Part shown: one piece after another, positions 1 through 7,504 of the stretch
Position numbering within the stretch: position 1 is the first letter of the stretch
Layout of the letters: the number at the start of each line of letters is the position of its first letter
Assembly: GCF_016591975.1 (NCBI RefSeq)
Contig: NZ_AP024169.1
Location: forward strand, 1,068,501 to 1,132,500
Reading direction: 5' to 3'
DNA: 64,000 nucleotides
Source: Anaeromicropila herbilytica
Lineage (GTDB): Bacteria; Bacillota; Clostridia; Lachnospirales; Lachnospiraceae
Program-made: the position numbers and the translations under genes
The notes under the pieces: model-generated
Seen by the model: only the letters and a program-made list of their open reading frames with translations
Told to the model about the DNA's origin: nothing
Databases searched by the model: none

Positions 1-29
1 TCCTCAAAATTATTAATTGCTTCGTTCAT
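1..29 (-). CDS. 5' end of a glycoside hydrolase paralogue (cut by window edge)
   Basis: Only nine codons are inside the window. On the minus strand a GGAGG Shine-Dalgarno lies 7 bases before ATG at 29-27, and the peptide begins MNEAINNFE. This matches the start of the neighbouring hydrolase at 442-1893 (MSEALKAFE) at most positions, so the gene is probably a tandem paralogue. It is transcribed in the same direction and lies downstream of that gene. Everything beyond residue 9 is unseen, so identity rests on this short match and on context. Confidence 0.5.
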
Positions 30-208
30 AGATATTCCTCCATAAGGCTTGTTCTATTTAGGTCAGTTTCGACAAAATAGGAACTATTCACAACTACTTA
101 AGTTCAGGGAGTGTTCCCAAGTTTATTAAAAAACTGTAATTAGTTTCTAAGGGGGCAAAAATGTCACCAAATAACATTGTATCATAGATAGATGAAGAAA
201 GCTATAGT

Positions 209-237
209 ATTTTATCAATATATATCATTTTGTGCAA
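209..237 (-). promoter_or_regulatory. Candidate sigma-A promoter for the edge gene
   Basis: On the minus strand TTGCAC (237-232) and TAAAAT (214-209) are separated by 17 bases. This would give a leader of about 170 bases before the edge gene. The boxes are good but not perfect, and the surrounding DNA is AT-rich, so chance matches are possible. Confidence 0.4.
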
Positions 238-378
238 ATACAATAAAAATTATGAAATAATAATTATAAAATGTTACTAAGCGGGCCATGGGATAATTTA
301 TCCAGGATGTAATTATGAGATTATAGAAAGTTATATTATGGGTGATATATTAAAAAGAAGAGAAATGATTTGAATGTC

Positions 379-410
379 AAAAAGCCATGTGGTAAAACAC
401 ATGGCTTTTT
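379..410 (-). terminator. Rho-independent terminator after the hydrolase gene
   Basis: A perfect 13-bp stem (379-391 with 398-410) closes a 6-base loop. A/T runs flank it on both sides, so it could work in either direction; it lies 31 bases beyond the stop of the minus-strand hydrolase gene. Confidence 0.85.
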
Positions 411-441
411 AGAAATATTATATTTATATTACTTTTAGGAT

Positions 442-1893
442 TTATAATTCGATTGGTTCAAAGCGTAAACGAACATTAGGAAGTTTAGGAATTACAGTGT
501 AATAATTTTCTGTCCAATCTTCGCCTTGTGAAGGATCATTTTCACCAGATGCAGGTGGAGCAAAAATCTTTAATGTCATATCACATGCACCATCAAGTGG
601 TTTTTCAAAGAATGCAGACATCATATCGATTGTTGTAACGCCAGGTGCTTTGTAGAACCAAGTATCATTGATTTCCATCATTAAGTTAAGTTCTTTTAAT
701 TCGTCATCAAAGTTTACTTCACAGAATACTGGAGATTTTTCAAAATGTAAAGGAATCATTAAGCCAGTAGCATCTTCGGAACCACCCCAACGAAGTGTTG
801 CAGGAAGACTTAATTCACTTCCTTGATCCATTGATGGTTTGAAGTAATCATCGTGAATAATTTCTTTGTATGTTTTTAATGCTGGTTGTTCAATACCTAC
901 ATCCGCATTATTAGGATCTTCGATTTCAAGGCCAAGACGACCACGATCTCTAAATTGATAGAAAGTAAAACCGCTAAACCAATCTGCTGGTTCGTTCTTT
1001 AACATATCACAGAACTCTTTAATCATGGAAGCTTGATCATATGGTCCTGTTACATCACCATCAGAGTTGAATTCAGACATAACCATTGGTTTAGTAACTC
1101 CATTGTTTAGGAAGCTAAAACGTTCAAAACTTCTTTTTGTCATGTCATAAGTATTTTTCACGGTATCGCGTTTATGAGAAGTACCACCTTTTTCAGCTAT
1201 ATCATATGGCCAACCCCAGTGTAACGACATATATTTATCAACAGACCAAATATCAGTAGCTTTAACAGCTTCTGAAAATTCAGCTTCTTTCAATATTTCT
1301 TCTTCATTAAGATCTTCAATTCCACCGATACATAGTATTGTCTTTACATTAGGAGCTTCTTTTTTAATAATATTATGAAAACGAACATAGAAGTCAGCAA
1401 CTTCTTGATAAGAACATCTTCTATTGAAGGAGAACCAATCACCTGTAGCTTCATGGTTAATTCTTAGTTGTACTCTACCAAAGGTTCTTAAATCATGGGC
1501 AATAGCGATTAAGTGTTCATCTGTTACATGTGGGTCTACTGTTAGTGTAAGTAAAACATCTTGACCATGCCTTCTAACATCACGCATGTAAGTAAATGGT
1601 TCGTCATCTCTATTTCCATTTAATCCGCCTTTATATGTGAAATAATCATCATATGGATAATCCCATGCAAAGCTTACATCTGGGCTTGCATGAACAACAC
1701 TAGCTCTTCCTGGCCAACCTTTATCAAGTGGATAATAACAATACATTAAATTAATAGCTCTATGTGGTCTTCCGAGTTTATGTAGGATATAGTCTTGGTT
1801 AACATATTCTCCACGTTCACTACCATCTCCAAGATCAACAGCACATTTAGCTGGTCCCATATGTGCTTCAAATGCTTTTAAAGCTTCACTCAT
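442..1893 (-). CDS. Cytoplasmic clan GH-A (GH26-like) glycoside hydrolase
   Basis: The 483-residue protein has no signal peptide or membrane segment, so it should act in the cytoplasm on imported oligosaccharides. Residues 1 to about 330 look like a TIM barrel. RINHEATGDWF contains His147-Glu148, a GH26-style acid/base motif, and KPMVMSEFN contains Glu274 at the end of a strand, a likely nucleophile. The last 150 residues look like a beta domain. The start has an AGGAGG Shine-Dalgarno 8 bases upstream. A paralogue lies downstream at the window edge, and GH130 and hexomutase genes lie nearby, which suggests mannoside breakdown. Family assignment is by motif only; substrate and linkage are unknown. 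Confidence 0.6.
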   Translation of the reverse strand: MSEALKAFEAHMGPAKCAVDLGDGSERGEYVNQDYILHKLGRPHRAINLMYCYYPLDKGWPGRASVVHASPDVSFAWDYPYDDYFTYKGGLNGNRDDEPFTYMRDVRRHGQDVLLTLTVDPHVTDEHLIAIAHDLRTFGRVQLRINHEATGDWFSFNRRCSYQEVADFYVRFHNIIKKEAPNVKTILCIGGIEDLNEEEILKEAEFSEAVKATDIWSVDKYMSLHWGWPYDIAEKGGTSHKRDTVKNTYDMTKRSFERFSFLNNGVTKPMVMSEFNSDGDVTGPYDQASMIKEFCDMLKNEPADWFSGFTFYQFRDRGRLGLEIEDPNNADVGIEQPALKTYKEIIHDDYFKPSMDQGSELSLPATLRWGGSEDATGLMIPLHFEKSPVFCEVNFDDELKELNLMMEINDTWFYKAPGVTTIDMMSAFFEKPLDGACDMTLKIFAPPASGENDPSQGEDWTENYYTVIPKLPNVRLRFEPIEL

Positions 1894-1996
1894 TCTAACA
1901 TCCTCCTAATACATATTGCGAATAGTTATTCGAAATTCAAGTCTTAACTAGTATGAAATAGCTAAATTTCAAATACATATCAATTGTTAAGTTTTG

Positions 1997-2019
1997 TATA
2001 GTTTTATAACAAAACTATA
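1997..2019. promoter_or_regulatory. Operator-like inverted repeat upstream of the hydrolase gene
   Basis: TATAGTTTT (1997-2005) and AAAACTATA (2011-2019) form a perfect 9-bp dyad around 5 bases. It lies just downstream of a candidate minus-strand promoter, TTGTTA (2057-2052), 17 bases, TACATT (2034-2029), so a bound regulator could block transcription there. The low base complexity makes this tentative. Confidence 0.35.
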
Positions 2020-2135
2020 TCTGAAATTAATGTATCACAGGTTACCTAGAATAACAATGTAGTATATTGTCCAAATAATGTATTAAAAATGCTAATAATA
2101 GAAAAAATACTGGAAAGGTATGGATAACACATTCG

Positions 2136-2165
2136 TTGACAAGCTTGAAGATAAAGGATTATACT
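2136..2165 (+). promoter_or_regulatory. Promoter of mrp
   Basis: TTGACA (2136-2141) and TATACT (2160-2165) are separated by 18 bases. The -35 box is a perfect sigma-A consensus. The predicted leader is about 130 bases. Confidence 0.6.
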
Positions 2166-2300
2166 GATTTATAGGTTGAGTGATAAAATGATTTTATTCT
2201 TTTACATCTCATCTTTAAGTTACAGAAGATTAAATAGGATGATAAATGATAATCTTAAGAAAGATAATCTAAATAAATTACAAAATAAGGAGAATGTAAT

Positions 2301-3098
2301 ATGAGCGTTGATGAAGTACAGAAAAATATAAAAAATAATTTTAGTATACCACCACATAAAACAAGCAATATTAAAAAAGTAATCGGTGTAGTTAGCGGTA
2401 AAGGGGGAGTAGGTAAATCGTTAATAACTTCGTATTTAGCAGTTTTGATGAATCGAAAGGGATATAAAACAGCAGTATTAGATGCTGATATAACGGGACC
2501 ATCTATTCCTAAAGTATTTGGAGTACATGAAAAAGCAATGGCTAATTCAGATGGAATTATTCCAAAGCTTAGTAAAAATCGAACTAAGATTATGTCGTTA
2601 AATCTATTGTTAGATTCAGAGGATACACCAGTAATTTGGAGGGGACCTGTTATTGCCTCTACAGTAAAACAATTTTGGTCCGATGTGCTTTGGGAAGATG
2701 TAGATTATATGTTTGTGGATATGCCACCAGGAACAGGTGATGTACCATTAACAGTATTTCAATCATTACCTGTCGATGGTGTTATTATTGTAACATCACC
2801 TCAAGAGTTAGTGTCAATGATTGTATCCAAAGCAGTAAATATGGCAAATACAATGAATGTACCTATTCTTGGAATTGTAGAGAATTATAGCTATATTACT
2901 TGTGGCAATTGTCATGAGAAAATATCCGTATTTGGTGAAAGTCATACGGATGAAATTGCTGAAAAATTTGGACTAAAAGTACTAGGAAAGATACCAATTG
3001 ATCCATCTATTGCAAGTGCTTGCGATAAAGAAGCCATTGAAGAATTACAAGGAGATTGGTTAGAGCTGGCCGAAGAAGTCTTATGCAACTTACAATAG
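2301..3098 (+). CDS. mrp: Mrp/NBP35-family iron-sulfur cluster carrier ATPase
   Basis: This 265-residue cytoplasmic P-loop ATPase belongs to the Mrp/ApbC family, which carries and transfers Fe-S clusters to target proteins. The deviant Walker A GKGGVGKS is at residues 33-40, a Walker B-like segment with MPPGTGD is near 140-147, and the paired cysteines CGNC at 201-204 bridge the cluster between two subunits. It lacks the N-terminal DUF59 domain found on many longer Mrp proteins, as is common in Clostridia. A GGAG Shine-Dalgarno precedes the ATG. It has its own promoter and terminator, so it is monocistronic. Confidence 0.9.
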   Translation: MSVDEVQKNIKNNFSIPPHKTSNIKKVIGVVSGKGGVGKSLITSYLAVLMNRKGYKTAVLDADITGPSIPKVFGVHEKAMANSDGIIPKLSKNRTKIMSLNLLLDSEDTPVIWRGPVIASTVKQFWSDVLWEDVDYMFVDMPPGTGDVPLTVFQSLPVDGVIIVTSPQELVSMIVSKAVNMANTMNVPILGIVENYSYITCGNCHEKISVFGESHTDEIAEKFGLKVLGKIPIDPSIASACDKEAIEELQGDWLELAEEVLCNLQ

Positions 3099-3124
3099 TA
3101 TTTTACTCATAAAGGTAATCTAAT

Positions 3125-3170
3125 AAAAATCTCAAAGTACAGATAACGATATAGCTACTTTGAGATTTTT
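3125..3170. terminator. Bidirectional terminator between mrp and dinB
   Basis: A perfect 15-bp stem (3125-3139 with 3156-3170) has A5 on one side and T5 on the other. It lies between two convergent genes and can serve both. Confidence 0.85.
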
Positions 3171-3206
3171 ATTTGTATATCAGTATCCCAACAAGCAACA
3201 ATATGG

Positions 3207-4490
3207 TTAAAATTTATGTGCAAAATTATCAAGGATCATACCGTCCGCTGTTGGCTTTTTCTTTTCGGGTGAGATTCCACCACTCATATGGTTGATATTA
3301 CCATCTAAGAAACTTGCACGCATAATGGAATTATCACCGTACTTGAGGCGAATATTGTCTACCGTTTGATCAAGCTTTGCAAGTTTCTCGTATTTGTTCA
3401 TATCAAATAAATTTAATTGGCGAATTGCGGTATCTGTTACTAAACTAGTTCTCACACCAAGTTGCCTAATAGGTGTAACGCCATCCCAAAGTTCCTTGAA
3501 TAACCCACAAGAGGTTTTAAATATTTCATTCGTTATATTAGTAGTTGATAATAATTTACGTTGATGCGAATAATAATTGAAATTACAATCTTTTAACTCT
3601 ACGCTTACTAACTGAATCTGAACGTTGTGAGAACGTAATCTAGTCGATACAGTTTCACATAGTGATAGTAGTACAAGTCTTGCATTTTCGTAGTTCGTAA
3701 TATCATAGGGAATGGTAATGGAGTTACCATATCCTTTATTAACCGGCGCAGTTGAAGCAATTGGTGTTGCATCAATACCGTTGGCATAACTATGGATTAC
3801 TTCACCATGTTTTTTTAAGTGTGATTTTAAAATAGATAAGTCAGTTTGAGCTAAATCACCAATAGTTAGGATACCCAAGGATAAGAGTTTCTTTTCGGTT
3901 GCCCTTCCGACAAAGAATAAGTCACGGATAGGTAATGGCCACATTTTACTTGGGATTTCTTCTGGAAATAGGGTGTGGACTAAGTTTGGTTTTTTGAAAT
4001 CAGATGCCATCTTAGCTAATAACCGATTCGTGGAAATACCAATATTAACGGTGAATCCAAGTTCAGAATAAATACGTTCGCGAATCTCATTAGCAAGCTT
4101 AATTGGATTCTTATGCAAATAAGAGGTACCAGTTAGATCTAAAAATGCTTCATCGATGGAATACTGCTCTATAATTGGAGCATATTGGTTCAAAATATAT
4201 AGTAATTTTTTGGAGCATTGATCATAGAGGTCATAATGAGGTGGCACTACAGTTAGATTTGAACATTTTGTTAATGCTTCAGAAAGCGTCATGCCAGTTT
4301 GGATACCATATTTCTTTGCAGGAGTAGATTTAGCAAGGATAATACCATGGCGCTTCTTAATATCACCTCCGACAGCAGAAGGAATATCTCTAAGATCAGA
4401 TATTTCTCCTAGGATATGAATGCGATATGCAGCCTCCCAACTTAAGAACGCAGAATTAACATCAACATGAAAGATTAATTTATCATACAT
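3207..4490 (-). CDS. dinB: Y-family DNA polymerase IV-like translesion polymerase
   Basis: The protein copies damaged DNA at stalled forks. The palm domain shows DVNSAFLSWEA near the N-terminus and SIDEAFLDL, which supply the metal-binding acidic residues. Later come a thumb region with GRATEKKLLSLGI (helix-hairpin-helix) and a C-terminal little-finger domain. The DVNSAF form is typical of the clostridial UmuC/DinB subgroup. I place the start at 4490, not at the upstream ATG at 4523, because GGAG lies 8 bases before 4490 and nothing precedes 4523. That gives 427 residues. The promoter carries a LexA box, so the gene should be SOS-induced. Confidence 0.9.
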   Translation of the reverse strand: MYDKLIFHVDVNSAFLSWEAAYRIHILGEISDLRDIPSAVGGDIKKRHGIILAKSTPAKKYGIQTGMTLSEALTKCSNLTVVPPHYDLYDQCSKKLLYILNQYAPIIEQYSIDEAFLDLTGTSYLHKNPIKLANEIRERIYSELGFTVNIGISTNRLLAKMASDFKKPNLVHTLFPEEIPSKMWPLPIRDLFFVGRATEKKLLSLGILTIGDLAQTDLSILKSHLKKHGEVIHSYANGIDATPIASTAPVNKGYGNSITIPYDITNYENARLVLLSLCETVSTRLRSHNVQIQLVSVELKDCNFNYYSHQRKLLSTTNITNEIFKTSCGLFKELWDGVTPIRQLGVRTSLVTDTAIRQLNLFDMNKYEKLAKLDQTVDNIRLKYGDNSIMRASFLDGNINHMSGGISPEKKKPTADGMILDNFAHKF

Positions 4491-4903
4491 AGAATTACTC
4501 CAATTAAAATATTGAATCAACATGAAATAATAAACAAGTAAATAATTAACTTGATATGATTAAATACTTGAGTAAGTATATTTATTATAACAGAACATAC
4601 GTTCTTAGTAAATAGAATTTTATTAATTCTTCCTTAAATTCTAGAAAATATATAATTTTATAATTACCTAAAATAGGATATTTATTTTAAAAGAAAAGAA
4701 ATTTTAAATTAATGTTCCATTTTTGCTTAATATAGGTTATAATGCAAATATAAAAAAGTACAACATGTATTTTTTTATTGCAAAATTACACAAAATAATA
4801 TTATATTTCATTTTCAAGGTTCATAAGAACATTTGGTATGAAGAAAAGTTATTCATTAGATAGCTTTATAATAATATAATAGAGAATTTAAGGAGGATTT
4901 AAA
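4491..4903. other. Divergent intergenic region between dinB and fba
   Basis: On the minus side this holds the dinB ribosome binding site and its LexA-regulated promoter (4584-4612). On the plus side there is a strong -10, TATAAT (4738-4743), for fba with only a weak -35 at a proper distance, followed by a leader of about 150 bases. No gene is visible inside. Confidence 0.5.
4584..4612 (-). promoter_or_regulatory. SOS promoter of dinB with LexA box in the spacer
   Basis: On the minus strand TTTACT (4612-4607) and TATAAT (4589-4584) are 17 bases apart. Inside the spacer lies GAACATACGTTC (4593-4604), an exact match to the Gram-positive LexA consensus GAAC-RNRY-GTTC. LexA bound there would exclude RNA polymerase. 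Confidence 0.85.
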
Positions 4904-5767
4904 ATGTTAGTATCAGCAAAAGATATGCTTAACAAAGCAAAAGCAGGTAAATATGCAGTAGGACAATTTAATATCAACAACTTAGAATGGACAAAAGCTG
5001 TATTATTAACTGCACAAGAAAATAATTCACCAGTAATTTTAGGAGTATCTGAAGGTGCTGGAAAATATATGGGTGGATACAAAACAATCGTTGGAATGGT
5101 TAACGGTTTAATGGAAGAACTTAAGATCACAGTTCCAGTTGCATTACATTTAGATCACGGTAGCTTTGAAGGTGCTCATAAATGTATCGAAGCTGGATTT
5201 TCTTCAGTTATGTTCGATGGTTCTCATTACCCAATCGCAGAAAACATTGAAAAAACTAAATCATTAGTAGAAACTTGTGGAAAATTAGGTCTTTCACTTG
5301 AAGCAGAAGTTGGTTCAATCGGTGGAGAAGAAGATGGTGTAGTTGGTGCTGGAGAATGTGCAGATCCAGATGAATGTAAAGCAATCGCTGATCTTGGTGT
5401 TACTATGTTAGCAGCAGGTATTGGTAACATTCATGGTAAATACCCAGCTAACTGGGCTGGTTTAAGTTTTGATACTTTAGCAGCTGTTAGTGAAAAAACT
5501 GGTGATATGCCATTAGTTCTTCATGGTGGTACTGGTATTCCAGAAGATATGATTAAAAAAGCAATCTCTCTTGGAGTTGCTAAAATCAATGTTAACACTG
5601 AATGTCAATTATCATTTGCAGAAGCTACTCGTAAATATATCGAATCTGGTAAAGATCTTGAAGGAAAAGGTTTTGACCCACGTAAATTATTAGCTCCAGG
5701 ATTTGAAGCTATAAAAGCTACTGTTAAAGAAAAAATGGAATTATTCGGTTCAGTTAACCAAGCATAA
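4904..5767 (+). CDS. fba: Class II fructose-1,6-bisphosphate aldolase
   Basis: The enzyme reversibly splits fructose 1,6-bisphosphate into dihydroxyacetone phosphate and glyceraldehyde 3-phosphate in glycolysis. The 287-residue protein has the class IIA signature LHLDHG with catalytic Asp84 and zinc ligand His85; the other zinc ligands are His177 in GNIHGKY and His207 in LHGGTG. Length is normal for the family. AAGGAGG lies 7 bases before the ATG. Codon use is biased, as expected for an abundant glycolytic enzyme. It has its own terminator and is monocistronic. Confidence 0.97.
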   Translation: MLVSAKDMLNKAKAGKYAVGQFNINNLEWTKAVLLTAQENNSPVILGVSEGAGKYMGGYKTIVGMVNGLMEELKITVPVALHLDHGSFEGAHKCIEAGFSSVMFDGSHYPIAENIEKTKSLVETCGKLGLSLEAEVGSIGGEEDGVVGAGECADPDECKAIADLGVTMLAAGIGNIHGKYPANWAGLSFDTLAAVSEKTGDMPLVLHGGTGIPEDMIKKAISLGVAKINVNTECQLSFAEATRKYIESGKDLEGKGFDPRKLLAPGFEAIKATVKEKMELFGSVNQA

Positions 5768-5800
5768 TTGAATTATATATAGTAAATAATAGATATACTT

Positions 5801-5834
5801 AATAGAAGGTTCTTAGGAACCTTCTATTTTTTTT
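5801..5834 (+). terminator. Terminator of fba
   Basis: A perfect 12-bp stem (5801-5812 with 5817-5828) closes a TTAG loop and is followed by a run of six more T. Confidence 0.92.
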
Positions 5835-6004
5835 ATATGTAATATGTTTTTATCAAAAGTAATAGGTGAATCAATTGTTTTGAAAAGAATGCTTAAGAAG
5901 AGAAAAAAGAAATGCACCATAAATGCACCATTAAATACGATATAATAGAGCAAAAATGCAAAAAAATAATTGACTTATTCAATGCATTCATATATAATAT
6001 AAGT
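5835..6004. other. Promoter-proximal intergenic DNA between fba terminator and GH130 leader
   Basis: The stretch is AT-rich and rich in TGCA words, including a tandem ATGCACCAT repeat (near 5915-5932), and ends in the GH130 promoter. No ORF with a ribosome binding site is seen. Confidence 0.4.
5970..5998 (+). promoter_or_regulatory. Promoter of the GH130 gene
   Basis: TTGACT (5970-5975) and TATAAT (5993-5998) are separated by 17 bases. The spacer contains the palindrome AATGCATT (5981-5988), one of several AATGCA-type words in this region. Transcription should start near 6005. Confidence 0.75.
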
Positions 6005-6216
6005 ATAAATTGCACGTTGAAATGCTTGATGGACGCCTGAAATATGTAATTTCATCAAAAATTCAATCCGCAACGTTTTTGAATTCTATTAATTGCATTT
6101 TGCAATATAGACACAAAAAGTAAAGGAATGCAATCGAAAAAACAACGAAACATTGTCAAGAATTTTAATGCATTGAAGCATTGTAAAAACAAGTAACATT
6201 AAAAAGGAGAAAACAT
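6005..6216 (+). promoter_or_regulatory. Long structured 5' leader of the GH130 gene
   Basis: About 210 bases separate the promoter from the start codon. They contain pairings that cannot all form together: ACGTTG (6014-6019) with CAACGT (6071-6076); TTGATG...AAAT with ATTTCATCAA (6026-6058); AATTCAA (6060-6066) with TTGAATT (6079-6085); and ATTGCA (6092-6097) with TGCAAT (6101-6106). I recognise no known riboswitch class. The leader may be regulatory or just AT-rich; no terminator-like U-run is present. Confidence 0.35.
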
Positions 6217-7239
6217 ATGAGTAATGTAAAGATTTTTGCAGATGAACTACCTAATATTCCATGGCAAGAAAAGCCAGAGGGTGCAATTGGACCAGTTTGG
6301 AGACATAGTGAGAATCCAATTATTAATCGCAATCCTTTAAAGGGAGTAGCACGTATTTTTAATAGTGCAGTAGTTCCTTATAAAGGAGAATTTATTGGTG
6401 TATTTAGAGCTGAGACAGTAAATGGTGTTCCACATTTATATTTAGGATATAGTAAGGATGGAATTAATTGGACATATGAAGAAGAAAAGATCCAATTTGT
6501 AAATGAAGCTGGTGAACCATTTATGCCAAGATATGCATATGATCCACGTTTAATAAAAGTTGAAGATACATATTATATTATTTGGTGTACTGATTTCTAT
6601 GGTGCAGCTCTTGGTTTAGCAAAGACGACTGATTTTAAAACATTTGTAAGACTAGATAATCCTTTTATTCCATTCAATAGAAATGGAGTATTATTCCCAA
6701 GAAAACTTAATGGTAATTTCGCATTATTGTCACGACCAAGTGATAGTGGTCATACTCCATTTGGTGATATATTTATTAGTGAAAGTCCAGATTTAGTATA
6801 TTGGGGAAAACACAGACATGTAATGACAAAAGGTCATAGTCAATGGTGGCAATCACTTAAGATCGGTGGGGGCGCAGCTCCTATTGAAACAAGTGAAGGA
6901 TGGTTATTGTTCTACCACGGTGTAACTGGTACATGTAATGGATATGTATATAGTATGGGTGCAGCTATCTTAGACATTGAGAATCCATCAATCGTAAAAT
7001 ATCGCTCTGAGAACTTTATTCTTACTCCAGAAGAGTGGTATGAGGAAAGAGGTTTCGTAGCAAATGTAGTATTCCCTTGTGCGGCATTAACAGATGCAAA
7101 AACAGGTCGTATTGCTATTTATTATGGAGCAGCAGATAGTTATGTTGGTATGGCGTTTACTACGGTTGATGAGATTGTAGAATATGTAAAAGAACATCAT
7201 GTAGATAATGCGGATGATGCTACTATAGGAATAATATAG
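6217..7239 (+). CDS. GH130 beta-mannoside phosphorylase
   Basis: GH130 enzymes cleave beta-mannosides with phosphate and release mannose 1-phosphate. The 340-residue protein has no signal peptide and should act in the cytoplasm. It shows the five-bladed propeller pattern, the ARIFNSA motif (Arg46), YDPR with Asp109 at the expected catalytic-acid position, SRPSDSGH and FYHGV (His234). The basic residues that bind phosphate in GH130 phosphorylases seem present, which favours phosphorylase over hydrolase. AAGGAG lies 8 bases before the ATG. Linkage (1,4 or 1,2; glucose or mannose acceptor) cannot be told by eye. The downstream hexomutase could use its product. Confidence 0.85.
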   Translation: MSNVKIFADELPNIPWQEKPEGAIGPVWRHSENPIINRNPLKGVARIFNSAVVPYKGEFIGVFRAETVNGVPHLYLGYSKDGINWTYEEEKIQFVNEAGEPFMPRYAYDPRLIKVEDTYYIIWCTDFYGAALGLAKTTDFKTFVRLDNPFIPFNRNGVLFPRKLNGNFALLSRPSDSGHTPFGDIFISESPDLVYWGKHRHVMTKGHSQWWQSLKIGGGAAPIETSEGWLLFYHGVTGTCNGYVYSMGAAILDIENPSIVKYRSENFILTPEEWYEERGFVANVVFPCAALTDAKTGRIAIYYGAADSYVGMAFTTVDEIVEYVKEHHVDNADDATIGII

Positions 7240-7263
7240 AATAATTAAATGATATTGAATAAT

Positions 7264-7292
7264 ACTGGGTGGATGATTTTTATCCACCCAGT
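7264..7292 (+). terminator. Terminator of the GH130 gene
   Basis: An 11-bp GC-rich stem (7264-7274 with 7282-7292) closes a 7-base loop and is followed by a short TTGTT tract. Confidence 0.75.
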
Positions 7293-7343
7293 TTGTTAAT
7301 TTGAGGTATTGAAATGTCCTTAATAATTGGTATAAAATATAGA

Positions 7344-7371
7344 TTGTAAAGCAGATAAAATTTGGTAAAAT
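7344..7371 (+). promoter_or_regulatory. Candidate promoter of the hexomutase gene
   Basis: TTGTAA (7344-7349) and TAAAAT (7366-7371) lie 16 bases apart. Three near-copies of an AGATAAGATAAAA repeat follow downstream, before the ribosome binding site. Confidence 0.45.
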
Positions 7372-7413
7372 AGATAGTATAATAAAAATGAATTGGTTTT
7401 AAATGTTAGAATG

Positions 7414-7455
7414 AAATAAGATAAAAGTAGATAAGATAAAACAGATAAGATAAAA
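7414..7455 (+). repeat. Short tandem repeat in the hexomutase leader
   Basis: Three imperfect copies of a 14-15 base unit, AGATAAGATAAAA plus one or two bases, lie end to end. The unit has no dyad symmetry. It may be simple slippage in the leader. Confidence 0.6.
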
Positions 7456-7504
7456 GCTCATTCTGTTTTATAAGAATATGCTAAAGGAAAGGATTAAAAG
7501 AAAA

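Larger units (their letters stand above)
30..441. other. Intergenic region between the two paralogous hydrolase genes
   Basis: This gene-free stretch holds a terminator for the 442-1893 gene (379-410), a candidate promoter for the edge gene (209-237) and a perfect Spo0A-like box, TTCGACAAA (68-76), about 45 bases before the edge gene's start. I see no ORF with a ribosome binding site in it. Confidence 0.5.
1894..2300. other. Divergent intergenic region between hydrolase and mrp
   Basis: The region holds the hydrolase Shine-Dalgarno, a candidate minus-strand promoter (2029-2057) with an adjacent dyad (1997-2019), and the mrp promoter (2136-2165) on the plus strand. No further gene is visible. 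Confidence 0.5.
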
